This document shows, one piece after another, positions 25,679 to 33,710 of a DNA stretch of 64,000 nucleotides (position 1 is the stretch's first letter; every line of letters starts with the position of its first letter). Below the pieces are notes generated by a model that worked only from the letters and a program-made list of their open reading frames with translations, did not search any database and was not told the origin of the DNA. Source of the stretch: GCA-2794515 sp034436155 (lineage in GTDB: Bacteria > Chloroflexota > Anaerolineae > Aggregatilineales > Phototrophicaceae); NCBI GenBank assembly GCA_034436155.1, contig DAOTVP010000042.1, positions 1 through 64,000 of the forward strand, in the 5' to 3' direction. The translations under genes were made by a program, and so were the position numbers.

Positions 25679-26976
25679 GCGCCAATACCCCCCATGTGAA
25701 CGAAAAATGGGTGTTGGTGGCGACTATTTTGCCATCCGCCGTCGCCTTTTTATTAGGCACGTTATTGAGCATCGCCCAACCCGCCATTCAGACTGAATTT
25801 AACGCGCCGACTTCGCAGGTGTTATGGGTGATTAACGCCTATCAGTTGTTTTTATCGGCGCTGATTTTGCTCGGCGGGTCATTGGGCGATCATTTCGGGC
25901 GCAATCGGATATTTTTCATCGGCATTTCGGGCTTCACCTTCGCCTCGCTCCTCTGCGGACTCGCGCCTAGCATCGAATGGCTGATTATTTTTCGGGCATT
26001 ACAAGGGGTGGGTGGCGCGTTGATGGTGCCAGGGAGTCTCGCCATATTGAGCGCGGTTGTCGCACCAGAACGGCGCGGTGTGACGATTGGCTTATGGGCA
26101 ACCTTCACCACCTTAGCCACGATGGTGGCAATTCCGATTGGCGGGTTCATCGTGCGAATCGGCTTATGGCGTGGCGCATTTTTGATGACCATCCCCTTTT
26201 GCCTCATTGGATTATATGCGCTGGCGCGTTATGTGCCAGAAAGCCGTGATGACGATGCTCAAACTGCCAAGCTCGATTATTGGGGCGCGTTGCTCATCAC
26301 TTTGGCATTGGCAGGTGTGACGTATGGCATCGGCGAAATCAACACGCTTGACACGCTCGGATTGCTCATCACGCTCGGCGGTGGGGTGGTGGCGTTCATC
26401 GTATTTTTATGGGTCGAATCGGGCAATCGGCACGCGCTCGTCCCGTTTTATCTGTTCAAAAATCGGACGTTTAGCGGGACAAATATCCTGACGCTGTTTT
26501 TATATGGGGCGTTAGGCGCGGCGTTTACCTTTTTACCGCTTAATCTCATCCAAATTCAGGGTTATCCCGAAGATCTTGCGGGAATCGCCACCCTACCCGT
26601 GAGCATCGGCATCGCCCTGTTAGGTAGATGGTCGGGCAAATGGATAGACCGTTTTGGCGCACGCCCGTTATTGACCATCGGACCCATCTTAACGGGCATC
26701 GGATTTGGATTGTTGGGATTGGTCGGCATCACAAACGGCACAGCAGATTATTGGACGACGTTTTTCCCTGGCATCGTATTCGTGAGCATCGGCATGGGGT
26801 TGGTAGTCGCACCGCTCACAACCGCCGTGATGGGATCGGTGCCTGTGAGCGCGAGTGGGACGGCATCGGGCATCAACAACGCCGTATCGCGTGTGGCGGG
26901 GGTGTTGGCGGTGGCACTATTTGGCGCGATGATGATTCATCTATCGTCCTACGATATGGCGCATGTATTGGCTTAA
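25675..26976 (+). CDS. MFS exporter, DHA2 (EmrB/QacA) type
   Basis: A 433-residue major facilitator protein. Motif A GGSLGDHFGRNRIF lies between helices 2 and 3; motif C is represented by the glycine-rich helix 5 (IPIGGFIVRIGLWRGAF). About twelve to fourteen helices, somewhat shorter than the usual 470-500 residues. Family members expel drugs or metabolites using the proton gradient. The 4-bp overlap with the secreted-protein gene suggests a joint task, for example exporting a compound that the secreted protein handles, but this is inference. Confidence 0.87.
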   Translation: MSANTPHVNEKWVLVATILPSAVAFLLGTLLSIAQPAIQTEFNAPTSQVLWVINAYQLFLSALILLGGSLGDHFGRNRIFFIGISGFTFASLLCGLAPSIEWLIIFRALQGVGGALMVPGSLAILSAVVAPERRGVTIGLWATFTTLATMVAIPIGGFIVRIGLWRGAFLMTIPFCLIGLYALARYVPESRDDDAQTAKLDYWGALLITLALAGVTYGIGEINTLDTLGLLITLGGGVVAFIVFLWVESGNRHALVPFYLFKNRTFSGTNILTLFLYGALGAAFTFLPLNLIQIQGYPEDLAGIATLPVSIGIALLGRWSGKWIDRFGARPLLTIGPILTGIGFGLLGLVGITNGTADYWTTFFPGIVFVSIGMGLVVAPLTTAVMGSVPVSASGTASGINNAVSRVAGVLAVALFGAMMIHLSSYDMAHVLA

Positions 26977-27046
26977 ACAGGCGGTGTGGGCTATACTGAT
27001 AAAGACATATTTCGTCCTCTTATAGTGTATTTTCGAGGATATTATC

Positions 27047-28126
27047 ATGCACAAAACAAAATTGTTGTTCATCCCATTCGCACTATTGATGGTGCTATTA
27101 CTCAGTGGCATTTTATTCGCCACCACACCCGCACCTGTTCAGGCACAGACCTTCGGAACTGGTCCGTGGACATCGCAATTTTATAATTCGCCCAATTTCC
27201 AAAACCCGATTGCGGGCGCAACCCCCACCTATACCATCATCAGCTTTAACTGGGGGACGGGCTTCCCGACCGATGCGGGCGGTATCCCTGTGAATGGCGT
27301 GCCAGCCGATAATTTTTCGGCACAATTTTTTAGCACACAAACCTTTAATGCAGGCACATACACCTTCACCATGAGCGCCGATGATGCCGCCAGTCTGCAT
27401 ATCAACAATGTGCAAGTGTTGAGCATTGGCACGGCGGGATCGCAATCGGTACAAGTGGTATTGCCCGGTGGCGCTGTCACCATGCGGATTGATTACACCG
27501 AATTCGCGGGGACTGCCAGCTTATCACTTTCATGGATAGACCAGACAGGCGGTGGTGGTGGCGGAGGTGTCGCTACGGCAGGTCCGACTGTAACGCCCGC
27601 ACGCCCAACCAATACCCCATTGCCCGCCATTCCTGCAGGCGCGTTGACGGCAACCGTCATCCGCGCAGGCACACTCAATGTACGCGAAGCGCCCTCGACA
27701 GGCGGGCGCATTTTGGGGCGCATTTTACGCGGACAGACCTACGCGGTAGTCGGTCGAAATGAAGAGGCGACATGGTTCTTGTTACAACTATCGGGCTTCC
27801 AAGCATGGGCATATGGCTATTATTTATTCATCAATGGCAATGAATTCAACGCGCCCATCAGCAGTTCGACCTCGCTGTTTGGCTTGGCGGGGATGCCCGA
27901 TACAGGTGTGCGCGGACTCGCCGAGTCGGTCATGCGGTTGCGCCAAGGTCCATCAGTGGCGACAACGCAAATTGGGCGCGTCACTTGGGGCGACCAATTC
28001 CCCATCGTTGGGCGCACAGCAGATGGCTATTGGTTACAAATTGTATGGAAGGGTACAGTGGGTTGGATTTACGCCCCCTATGTGCGGATTGTTGAAGGGG
28101 ATTATAACGCCCTGCCGATACGGTGA
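27047..28126 (+). CDS. Secreted PA14-like and double SH3b protein
   Basis: A 359-residue exported protein. Signal peptide 1-34 (ending PVQAQ). Residues about 40-165 form a PA14-like domain (WTSQFYNSPNF, NFSAQFFSTQTFNAGTYTFTMSADDAA, DYTEFAGTASLSLSW), a fold that often binds carbohydrate. After a Gly/Thr/Pro linker come two bacterial SH3 domains (TLNVREAPSTGGRILGRILRG and VMRLRQGPSVATTQIGRVTWG), each ending with a W-x-Y/P motif. A role in binding wall or extracellular glycans is likely. ATG 27047 has GAGG at 8-9 nt. Confidence 0.8.
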   Translation: MHKTKLLFIPFALLMVLLLSGILFATTPAPVQAQTFGTGPWTSQFYNSPNFQNPIAGATPTYTIISFNWGTGFPTDAGGIPVNGVPADNFSAQFFSTQTFNAGTYTFTMSADDAASLHINNVQVLSIGTAGSQSVQVVLPGGAVTMRIDYTEFAGTASLSLSWIDQTGGGGGGGVATAGPTVTPARPTNTPLPAIPAGALTATVIRAGTLNVREAPSTGGRILGRILRGQTYAVVGRNEEATWFLLQLSGFQAWAYGYYLFINGNEFNAPISSSTSLFGLAGMPDTGVRGLAESVMRLRQGPSVATTQIGRVTWGDQFPIVGRTADGYWLQIVWKGTVGWIYAPYVRIVEGDYNALPIR

Positions 28127-28149
28127 TGCATACGATTCGTACGTAGGGC

Positions 28150-28212
28150 GGGCGGATATACGAGGCTAAAGCCATAGGGCGGATATACGAGGCTAAAGCC
28201 TCTAATCCGCCC
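28150..28212. repeat. Class A hairpin with a 27-bp duplicated arm
   Basis: The complete copy is 28177-28212 (GGGCGGAT, ATAC, GAGGC-TAAA-GCCTC, TA, ATCCGCCC). Its left arm and tip are repeated once at 28150-28176, offset by 27 bp, giving a truncated extra copy. Confidence 0.75.
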
Positions 28213-28235
28213 CTACAAACGCAAAAATTTCCTAT

Positions 28236-28443
28236 GACCTGTACAGGTCAAAATTTCCTATGACCTGTACGGGTCAAAATTTTCTATGACCTGTATGGGT
28301 CAAAATTTTCCATGACCTGTATGGGTCAAAAATTTCCATGACCTGTATGGGTCAAAATTTTCTATGACCTGTATGGGTCAAAATTTCCTATGACCTGTAC
28401 GGGTCAAAATTTTCTATGACCTGTACGAGTCAAAATTTCCTAT
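28236..28443. repeat. Tandem array of eight 26-bp units
   Basis: The motif GACCTGTA occurs at 28236, 28262, 28288, 28314, 28340, 28366, 28392, 28418 and 28444, always 26 bp apart. Each unit is GACCTGTAyrGGTC (the first is the perfect palindrome GACCTGTACAGGTC) followed by an AAAATTT-rich spacer. The ninth motif (28444) is the leader of a class A hairpin. It is not a CRISPR: units are contiguous and have no unique spacers. Confidence 0.9.
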
Positions 28444-28452
28444 GACCTGTAG

Positions 28453-28485
28453 GGGACGATTAGCGCGAAGCGCGTATATCGTCCC
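28453..28485. repeat. Intergenic hairpin, class A (GACGAT stem)
   Basis: Same 33 bases as the copy at 4291-4323: GGGACGAT, TA, GCGC-GAA-GCGC, GTAT, ATCGTCCC. It ends the tandem array. Confidence 0.8.
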
Positions 28486-28510
28486 TATGACAATTTCATT
28501 TTCATACCTG

Positions 28511-28533
28511 TACAGACACGCAGAAACGCATCC
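28511..28533. repeat. Decayed class B hairpin
   Basis: A CAGACACGCAGAAACGCATC-like remnant of the inverted class B core, after CCTGTA. Pairing is partly lost. Confidence 0.4.
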
Positions 28534-28550
28534 TCAGCATATCACGTTTA

Positions 28551-29636
28551 TTATTTGGTAGCCGCGCCTTCGCCCCGATATTCGCCAGAGCTATGCACAT
28601 ACACGTAATTGATGGGATTGCCATCTTCATCACGGAGGGTTGTCCCTGCCATCCACGAAAACACATAACTGGCATCGCTAATGGTCAAATTCACACAGCC
28701 TTTACTTTGACGATAGCCAAAATTGTCGTGCCAATACGTGCCGTGCAAACTGCGCCCTTCATCGAAATACATCACATATGGGACACTCTGCAAATCCCAC
28801 GCATTCGGCGCGCCCGTTAGCCCCGACATGCGGTCACGGTCAAGTCGCGCCCAGACGGGGTAAATGCCCTCACGGGTATCAAAGCCGGGCACACCTGTGG
28901 CGATGAGTGTGGCAAAAACGGGCGTATCATTTTCGTAAGCGACTAAGGTTTGTTCGTATAAATCTATCGCCACCCAACGCCCCTCAACCCCCTCGGGACG
29001 GTCAATTTTGAACACTTTGGCGACCATCCGTTGCTCAACCCATTGATTCGGACCGACCATATACCAGCGCCAACCATCTTCATCTACTGTTTCGGCGAAG
29101 ATATTGACCAAATCGTAGCGTTGGACTAAGCGCCCTGTCTCGCGGGATTGACGCGCACCGGGTTCTGGCACGGTGAACATCGTCCCCAAAATCCACGCGA
29201 AACGGTTTTCGAGACCATCCAAAATCCGCACCCCACTCATATACGATAAATTTTGATTTTCTTGAACATCTTCTGCCCGAAACCATTCGCCATTTTCGGC
29301 TTGCACCCAACCCTCGACCTGATTCACAACATTGATAAAATTAAATCCCGCAGGCATGTTGCGAATCACATTGCCACCGGGCGCATCGAAGACGGGCGGT
29401 TGGGTGTTATTCACGCGCCAAAAATCATAATAATCAAGCGTGAAGCGGTCTTGTGGAATGGGTAATACAGTCGGCACAGGGAAGGCTTGCATCAGGCGCA
29501 TACACGCATCGGGAATTTCACCATTCGGCACAACATCGGCACAAGCAGAGGTATCTATCTGCGCGTGAGCAGGGGCGACCATGCTCAGGCTGAACAATGC
29601 CAACAGAAGCAACCATAGGCGGGTATATTTCATCAT
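28551..29636 (-). CDS. Secreted L,D-transpeptidase (YkuD family)
   Basis: A 361-residue exported enzyme. Signal peptide 1-25 (ending PAHA). Residues about 55-220 are beta-rich with SH3-like features (NTQPPVFDAPGG, WVQAENGEWF). The C-terminal YkuD domain begins at RWVAIDLYEQTLVAY. The catalytic His is in SLHGTYW (H298) and the nucleophile in QSKGCVNL (C314). The family usually has S/T-x-G-C with His before Gly; Lys here is a variant. It forms 3-3 cross-links in peptidoglycan or attaches proteins to it. ATG 29636 has GGAG 10 nt upstream. Confidence 0.87.
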   Translation of the reverse strand: MMKYTRLWLLLLALFSLSMVAPAHAQIDTSACADVVPNGEIPDACMRLMQAFPVPTVLPIPQDRFTLDYYDFWRVNNTQPPVFDAPGGNVIRNMPAGFNFINVVNQVEGWVQAENGEWFRAEDVQENQNLSYMSGVRILDGLENRFAWILGTMFTVPEPGARQSRETGRLVQRYDLVNIFAETVDEDGWRWYMVGPNQWVEQRMVAKVFKIDRPEGVEGRWVAIDLYEQTLVAYENDTPVFATLIATGVPGFDTREGIYPVWARLDRDRMSGLTGAPNAWDLQSVPYVMYFDEGRSLHGTYWHDNFGYRQSKGCVNLTISDASYVFSWMAGTTLRDEDGNPINYVYVHSSGEYRGEGAATK

Positions 29637-29745
29637 CAGTTTACTACTCCATACTACTCAAATCGCTGGTTTCGACAAATAATAGCATAAGTTATAGATG
29701 CGCTGAATAGGTCTAATCTGACGCTTACCCTACAGGAGACATGTT

Positions 29746-30564
29746 TTGGGGACGCTCTATCTTGTACCCACACCCATCGGCAATTTAGAAGACATCACCC
29801 TACGGGCGTTGCGGATTTTGCGCGAGGTATCGCTCATCGCCGCCGAAGATACGCGCACCAGCTACATTCTGCTCAATCATTACGACATCAAAACACCGCT
29901 CACCAGTTATCATGAACATAACAAATTGACCAAACTCGATGCCATATTGGGCGCATTAGCCCATGACGATGTGGCGCTCATCTCTGATGCAGGCACACCT
30001 GCCATTAGCGACCCTGGGTATGAATTGGTCAAAGCCGTCATCGAAGCGGGGTATCGGGTCGAAGCATTGCCAGGGGCAAATGCGCTACTACCTGCGTTAA
30101 CCGCGTCTGGTTTGCCAACCGATAGCTTTCTCTTTCTCGGATTTTTCCCGCGCAAACAGAGCCAACAAACGGCATTACTAACCGAAATCGCCTTATTCCG
30201 ACACACACTCATCTGGTACGAAAGCCCGAATCGGCTGGTGGATACGCTCACCGTCATCCATGACCAATTGGGAGACCGTCCGATATGCGTGGCGCGGGAA
30301 ATCAGCAAAAAGTTTGAGGAATTTGCGCGTGGTGATGTCTCTGGGGTGATACATCATTTTGAACAACATCCCCCGCGTGGCGAGATCGTGATCGTGGTCG
30401 GTGGCGCGGTGGATAGCCCGCCCGAAAAATGGACAGAAGCCCAACTGCGCGATGAAATTATCAGAAGGCGCAACAATGGCGATCCACTCAAAACCATCGC
30501 CCGCGATTTAGCCCTCATCAGTGGGTGGGATAGGCGCGAAATTTACGACTTAGGTACAGATTAA
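29746..30564 (+). CDS. rsmI: 16S rRNA 2'-O-methyltransferase RsmI
   Basis: Methylates the ribose 2'-OH of C1402 in 16S rRNA (E. coli numbering) using SAM. The 272 residues match the family. Signatures are LYLVPTPIGNLEDITLRAL at the N-terminus, AAEDTRTSYILLNHY, SDAGTPAISDPGYELV and LPGANALLPAL. The C-terminal RsmI helix bundle is present. The start is TTG 29746, supported by GGAG 7 nt upstream and by the conserved first strand; an ATG at 29741 is in another frame. Confidence 0.93.
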   Translation: MGTLYLVPTPIGNLEDITLRALRILREVSLIAAEDTRTSYILLNHYDIKTPLTSYHEHNKLTKLDAILGALAHDDVALISDAGTPAISDPGYELVKAVIEAGYRVEALPGANALLPALTASGLPTDSFLFLGFFPRKQSQQTALLTEIALFRHTLIWYESPNRLVDTLTVIHDQLGDRPICVAREISKKFEEFARGDVSGVIHHFEQHPPRGEIVIVVGGAVDSPPEKWTEAQLRDEIIRRRNNGDPLKTIARDLALISGWDRREIYDLGTD

Positions 30565-30629
30565 ACTTATCACATGGGCTGTTAATCGAAGCAATATGTT
30601 TGTATCCACAAAAACCCGATTCATCATGA

Positions 30630-30848
30630 TTAATCGTACATATCCTCTCTACGGTCTGAATATCCCGGTAAAATGCCACCTACATCAACAACCATAGATT
30701 CCCAAATAACCTTTTTCTCTTCAATTGTGAGCGGTTGGGATTTCGATTTTTGGAGCAGGTATTCGATGAGTTCTGCCCGCTTTTCATCCGATAATTGGTC
30801 TACTAACTTTAATAACGTTTCGTATTCGATATTCAATTGAATGGTCAT
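30630..30848 (-). CDS. Orphan antitoxin-like small protein
   Basis: A 72-residue protein with an amphipathic helix YETLLKLVDQLSDEKRAELIEYLLQK like the N-terminal parts of VapB-type antitoxins in Chloroflexota and cyanobacteria, followed by an acidic, Trp-containing tail. ATG 30848 has GAGAGG 9 nt upstream; ATG 30854 is too close to that site. No PIN or RelE toxin is next to it: rsmI lies downstream and proline dehydrogenase upstream. It may be a relic or act with a toxin elsewhere. Compare the complete VapBC pair at 63120-63763. Confidence 0.55.
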   Translation of the reverse strand: MTIQLNIEYETLLKLVDQLSDEKRAELIEYLLQKSKSQPLTIEEKKVIWESMVVDVGGILPGYSDRREDMYD

Positions 30849-30866
30849 GATCATCTACCTCTCTTA

Positions 30867-31796
30867 CTATTTTCTGAACAAACTCCGCATCAAAAACCAC
30901 ACATTGGCGGGGCGTTCTGCTAATCTTCGCATAAAATACGGATACCATGCCTCGCCAAATGGCACATACACCCGTGTTTGCACGCCCGCCTTAGCCAATT
31001 CGGTTTGGCGTTCTCGGCGGATGCCATACAACATCTGAATTTCATACTGGCTATTATCCACCCCATTTTCGCCCGCGAGGGCAATGGCTTGGCTAATCAT
31101 TTTCTCATCGTGCGTCCCCAATTCCAGATAGGCGGGTGGGATATGCGTGAAATAATCGCGCATAATATCCACGTATGCCTTATCCACATCGGCTTTTTGT
31201 GGATAGGCGATAGTCTCTGGTTCTAAATATGCCCCTTTGACCAACCGAATCCGCGCCCCTTCGCGGGCTAATTCACGCATATCGTTGATGCTCCGATGCA
31301 ACATCGACTGAATCACCGTGCCGATGAGCCGACCATAATCATACTCATCGCGCATGGTGCGATATAAGCGTAGGGTGACATCGGTGTAGGGGCTACCCTC
31401 CATATCAATCGTGACGGGGATGTTATAACTCTTGGCAGAATTGAGGATATGGCGCAAATTCGCCACACACAGCTCTTCGCCAATATCTAAGCCCATATGC
31501 GTCAATTTGAGCGAAATAGAGGCATTTAGGCGGTGTTTATGGATATTTTCGAGCAAATCCAGATAGGTCTTACGCACCGCTTCGGTTTCTTCGGCACGGG
31601 TGACACTTTCGCCCAGATAATCTAGCGTCACCGATAACCCCGATGCGTTCAGGGCTTGGGTGATGCGGATAGCCTCGTCTAGGGTTTCACCCGCCACAAA
31701 ACGCCGCGCCATTCGGCGGGCAATGAAAAAGTGGGTGACTAAAAATCGCGCCCATTTTGCTTGTGAAAGATATAAAAATAGTCGTCGCATGAGCAT
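30867..31796 (-). CDS. Proline dehydrogenase
   Basis: A 309-residue monofunctional FAD-dependent proline dehydrogenase (PRODH/PutA domain), which oxidises proline to 1-pyrroline-5-carboxylate and feeds electrons to the respiratory chain. Motifs: ASISLKLTHMGLDI, VTIDMEGSPYTD, RIRLVKGAYLEP, ELGTHDEKMI and the substrate-binding YGIRRERQTELAKAG. The size fits the Thermus/Deinococcus-type enzyme. ATG 31796 (AAGGA 10 nt upstream) is preferred to the longer frame reaching 31859. No P5C dehydrogenase gene is adjacent. Confidence 0.9.
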   Translation of the reverse strand: MLMRRLFLYLSQAKWARFLVTHFFIARRMARRFVAGETLDEAIRITQALNASGLSVTLDYLGESVTRAEETEAVRKTYLDLLENIHKHRLNASISLKLTHMGLDIGEELCVANLRHILNSAKSYNIPVTIDMEGSPYTDVTLRLYRTMRDEYDYGRLIGTVIQSMLHRSINDMRELAREGARIRLVKGAYLEPETIAYPQKADVDKAYVDIMRDYFTHIPPAYLELGTHDEKMISQAIALAGENGVDNSQYEIQMLYGIRRERQTELAKAGVQTRVYVPFGEAWYPYFMRRLAERPANVWFLMRSLFRK

Positions 31797-31862
31797 GATG
31801 AAAAAATCCTTTTCGATCAAAAAATTTAAGTGAATGCTGGATATGATAAAGGATAGCATTTA

Positions 31863-31892
31863 GGGCGGATATACGTGATGCCTAATCCGCCC
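31863..31892. repeat. Intergenic hairpin, class A, decayed tip
   Basis: GGGCGGAT / ATCCGCCC outer helix with ATAC/TA internal loop is intact, but the inner segment GTGATGCC no longer pairs. Confidence 0.65.
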
Positions 31893-31925
31893 GTACAACG
31901 CTAATTAAGGTCTTTATGTCTGTAC

Positions 31926-31945
31926 GGACGCGCTTCTGCGCGTCC
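31926..31945. repeat. Intergenic hairpin, class B
   Basis: GGACGCGC-TTCT-GCGCGTCC after TGTAC, identical to 8231-8250. Confidence 0.75.
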
Positions 31946-31971
31946 ACAAACGTTTATTTACTAACATGTAA

Positions 31972-32952
31972 TTACTTCGCCAACACCTCTGCCAATTCGA
32001 GCAGAGATGGGTCTACGGGGCGATGTTTGCCCGCGACTTCGCTGAGTGGGGTGGTAGCAGTGGTTGTGCCGATCATCCCCACCAGCACGCCCGAATTCCC
32101 CTTTGCCAATTGTTCAACGGCTTCTGCACCCAGCCGTGTTGCCAAAATGCGGTCGTATGCCAATGGCGCACCACCGCGTTGGACATGCCCAATTTTGATG
32201 GAACGCAATTCAAAACCGACTTGCTCATGATTTGCTTTGAAATAGTCCACCAATTCATCTGCGCCATATTTCGCACCTTCGGCAACCACCACGATGCCGT
32301 GTGCTTTGCCCCGATCATACGCCGCCATTAAGACCTCAGCGACTTCTTTGGGTTGTGTCTCGCGCTCTGGAATGACGATCGCTTCTGCGCCACCAGCAAT
32401 ACCCGCCATCAGCGCCAAATACCCGCAATCACGCCCCATCACCTCGACCATGAACGCCCGTTGATGTGATGATGCAGTGGTCTTGAGGCGATCTATCGCT
32501 TCGAGGGCGATATTCAGCGCGGTATCTACGCCAATGGTGATGCTCGACCCATATAAATCATTATCGATCGTAGAAGCCACACCGATGGCGGGAAATCCGA
32601 GTGTATGCAGGGCATTGGTGCCTGTTTGTGAGCCGTTTCCGCCAATCACCACAATGGCATCAATCCCTTTCTGATTCAAATTGCGGAGCGCCTCGCGTTG
32701 CCCCTCTTCGGTCTTAAATTTCTCTGAACGGGCGCTCCCCAACATCGTCCCGCCCATTTGGATGATACCGCCCACATCACGCGGTCCCAGAGGGCGAAAA
32801 TCGCCCGAAACCAAGCCCGCATACCCGTGCCGAACACCGACCACTTCCCACTTTTTATCAATAGCGGTGCGTGTCACGGCGCGGATTGCGGCGTTCATAC
32901 CAGGCGCATCGCCACCACTGGTCAAAACTGCTATTCGTCTAATTGTTGCCAT
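31972..32952 (-). CDS. pfkA: 6-phosphofructokinase
   Basis: Phosphorylates fructose 6-phosphate in glycolysis. The 326 residues match bacterial PfkA. Motifs: VLTSGGDAPGMNA at the N-terminus, VASTIDNDL with the catalytic Asp, MEV-type segment VEVMGRDCGYLAL, and IKIGHVQRGG near the C-terminus. The nucleotide-site motif is IGGNGSQTG: Gly at the second-last position points to ATP rather than pyrophosphate as donor, but Asn replaces the usual Asp of GGDGS that helps bind Mg-ATP in E. coli. Convergent or adjacent repeats lie downstream; the UPF0173 hydrolase lies 21 nt upstream on the same strand, so the two may be co-transcribed. Confidence 0.93.
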   Translation of the reverse strand: MATIRRIAVLTSGGDAPGMNAAIRAVTRTAIDKKWEVVGVRHGYAGLVSGDFRPLGPRDVGGIIQMGGTMLGSARSEKFKTEEGQREALRNLNQKGIDAIVVIGGNGSQTGTNALHTLGFPAIGVASTIDNDLYGSSITIGVDTALNIALEAIDRLKTTASSHQRAFMVEVMGRDCGYLALMAGIAGGAEAIVIPERETQPKEVAEVLMAAYDRGKAHGIVVVAEGAKYGADELVDYFKANHEQVGFELRSIKIGHVQRGGAPLAYDRILATRLGAEAVEQLAKGNSGVLVGMIGTTTATTPLSEVAGKHRPVDPSLLELAEVLAK

Positions 32953-32973
32953 TCGTGCATTTCACCTTTCGGT

Positions 32974-33660
32974 TTAGTCAATGGTATATTTGCCACCAGG
33001 GTCTAAAACGATAGGCGTGGCGCTGGTTTGGTTATTCACCATTTTCGCCCATGCCCCACCATCTTGCATAATCCCTGGAAACGTTGCATAGTGCATCGGC
33101 ACAACAAAGCGTGGGCGGATTAATTCAATAGCTTTGAGCGAATCTTCGACACCCATCGTATAAAAGTCGCCGATGGGCAAAAATGCCACATCAATGCCCA
33201 TATCACCAATCCACGCCATTTCTGCGAAAATGGTTGTATCTTCCGCAAAATAAATTTTGTGTTGGGCAGTGGTGATGACAAACCCAACTGGATTGCCTCC
33301 ATACGTACCATCGGGCAACGCGGAACTGTGATGTGCGATGGTGAATTTGACCTTGAAGAAGCCCAAATCATGCGACCCGCCGATATTCATGCCAATCGTC
33401 TTTTCAACCCCTTGTTTGCGTAACCAACCTGCGACTTCAACAGGTGTGATAACAGGCGCAGATGTCCGTTTGGCAATCTCGACAGTATCACCCACATGAT
33501 CCCCATGACCATGTGTGAGCAGAATGTATTCAGGGGTAATCTCGTCAGGACGGATAGGGGAGAGTGGATTACCGCTTAGAAACGGGTCTAGTAGGATGGT
33601 ATGCCCATCAATGTCCATCCGAAATGCTGAATGTCCTAGCCATGTGAATGAAAGGCTCAT
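32974..33660 (-). CDS. UPF0173 metal-dependent hydrolase
   Basis: A 228-residue metallo-beta-lactamase fold hydrolase of the UPF0173 (YtkL-like) family. Metal ligands: THGHGDHVGD (about residues 49-58), AHHSSALPDG, EDTTIF and PMHYATFPG. These proteins bind two metals; the physiological substrate is unknown, although an N-acyl-amide or cyclic-nucleotide hydrolase role has been proposed for relatives. Located 21 nt before pfkA in the same direction. Confidence 0.88.
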   Translation of the reverse strand: MSLSFTWLGHSAFRMDIDGHTILLDPFLSGNPLSPIRPDEITPEYILLTHGHGDHVGDTVEIAKRTSAPVITPVEVAGWLRKQGVEKTIGMNIGGSHDLGFFKVKFTIAHHSSALPDGTYGGNPVGFVITTAQHKIYFAEDTTIFAEMAWIGDMGIDVAFLPIGDFYTMGVEDSLKAIELIRPRFVVPMHYATFPGIMQDGGAWAKMVNNQTSATPIVLDPGGKYTID

Positions 33661-33710
33661 AAAATGCTCCTAGTTAGTCCTAGACACTATTTACCTGATT
33701 AATATTAGTC

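Larger units (their letters stand above)
28127..28550. other. Repeat-filled intergenic region between convergent genes
   Basis: A 424-bp stretch without a gene, made almost wholly of hairpin copies and the 26-bp tandem array listed below. No promoter is needed here because both flanking genes end in it. Confidence 0.8.

Noticed and set aside
28236..28443. CRISPR array
   Set aside because: Repeat units are contiguous at 26 bp with nearly identical spacers; there are no unique spacers and no cas genes in the window.
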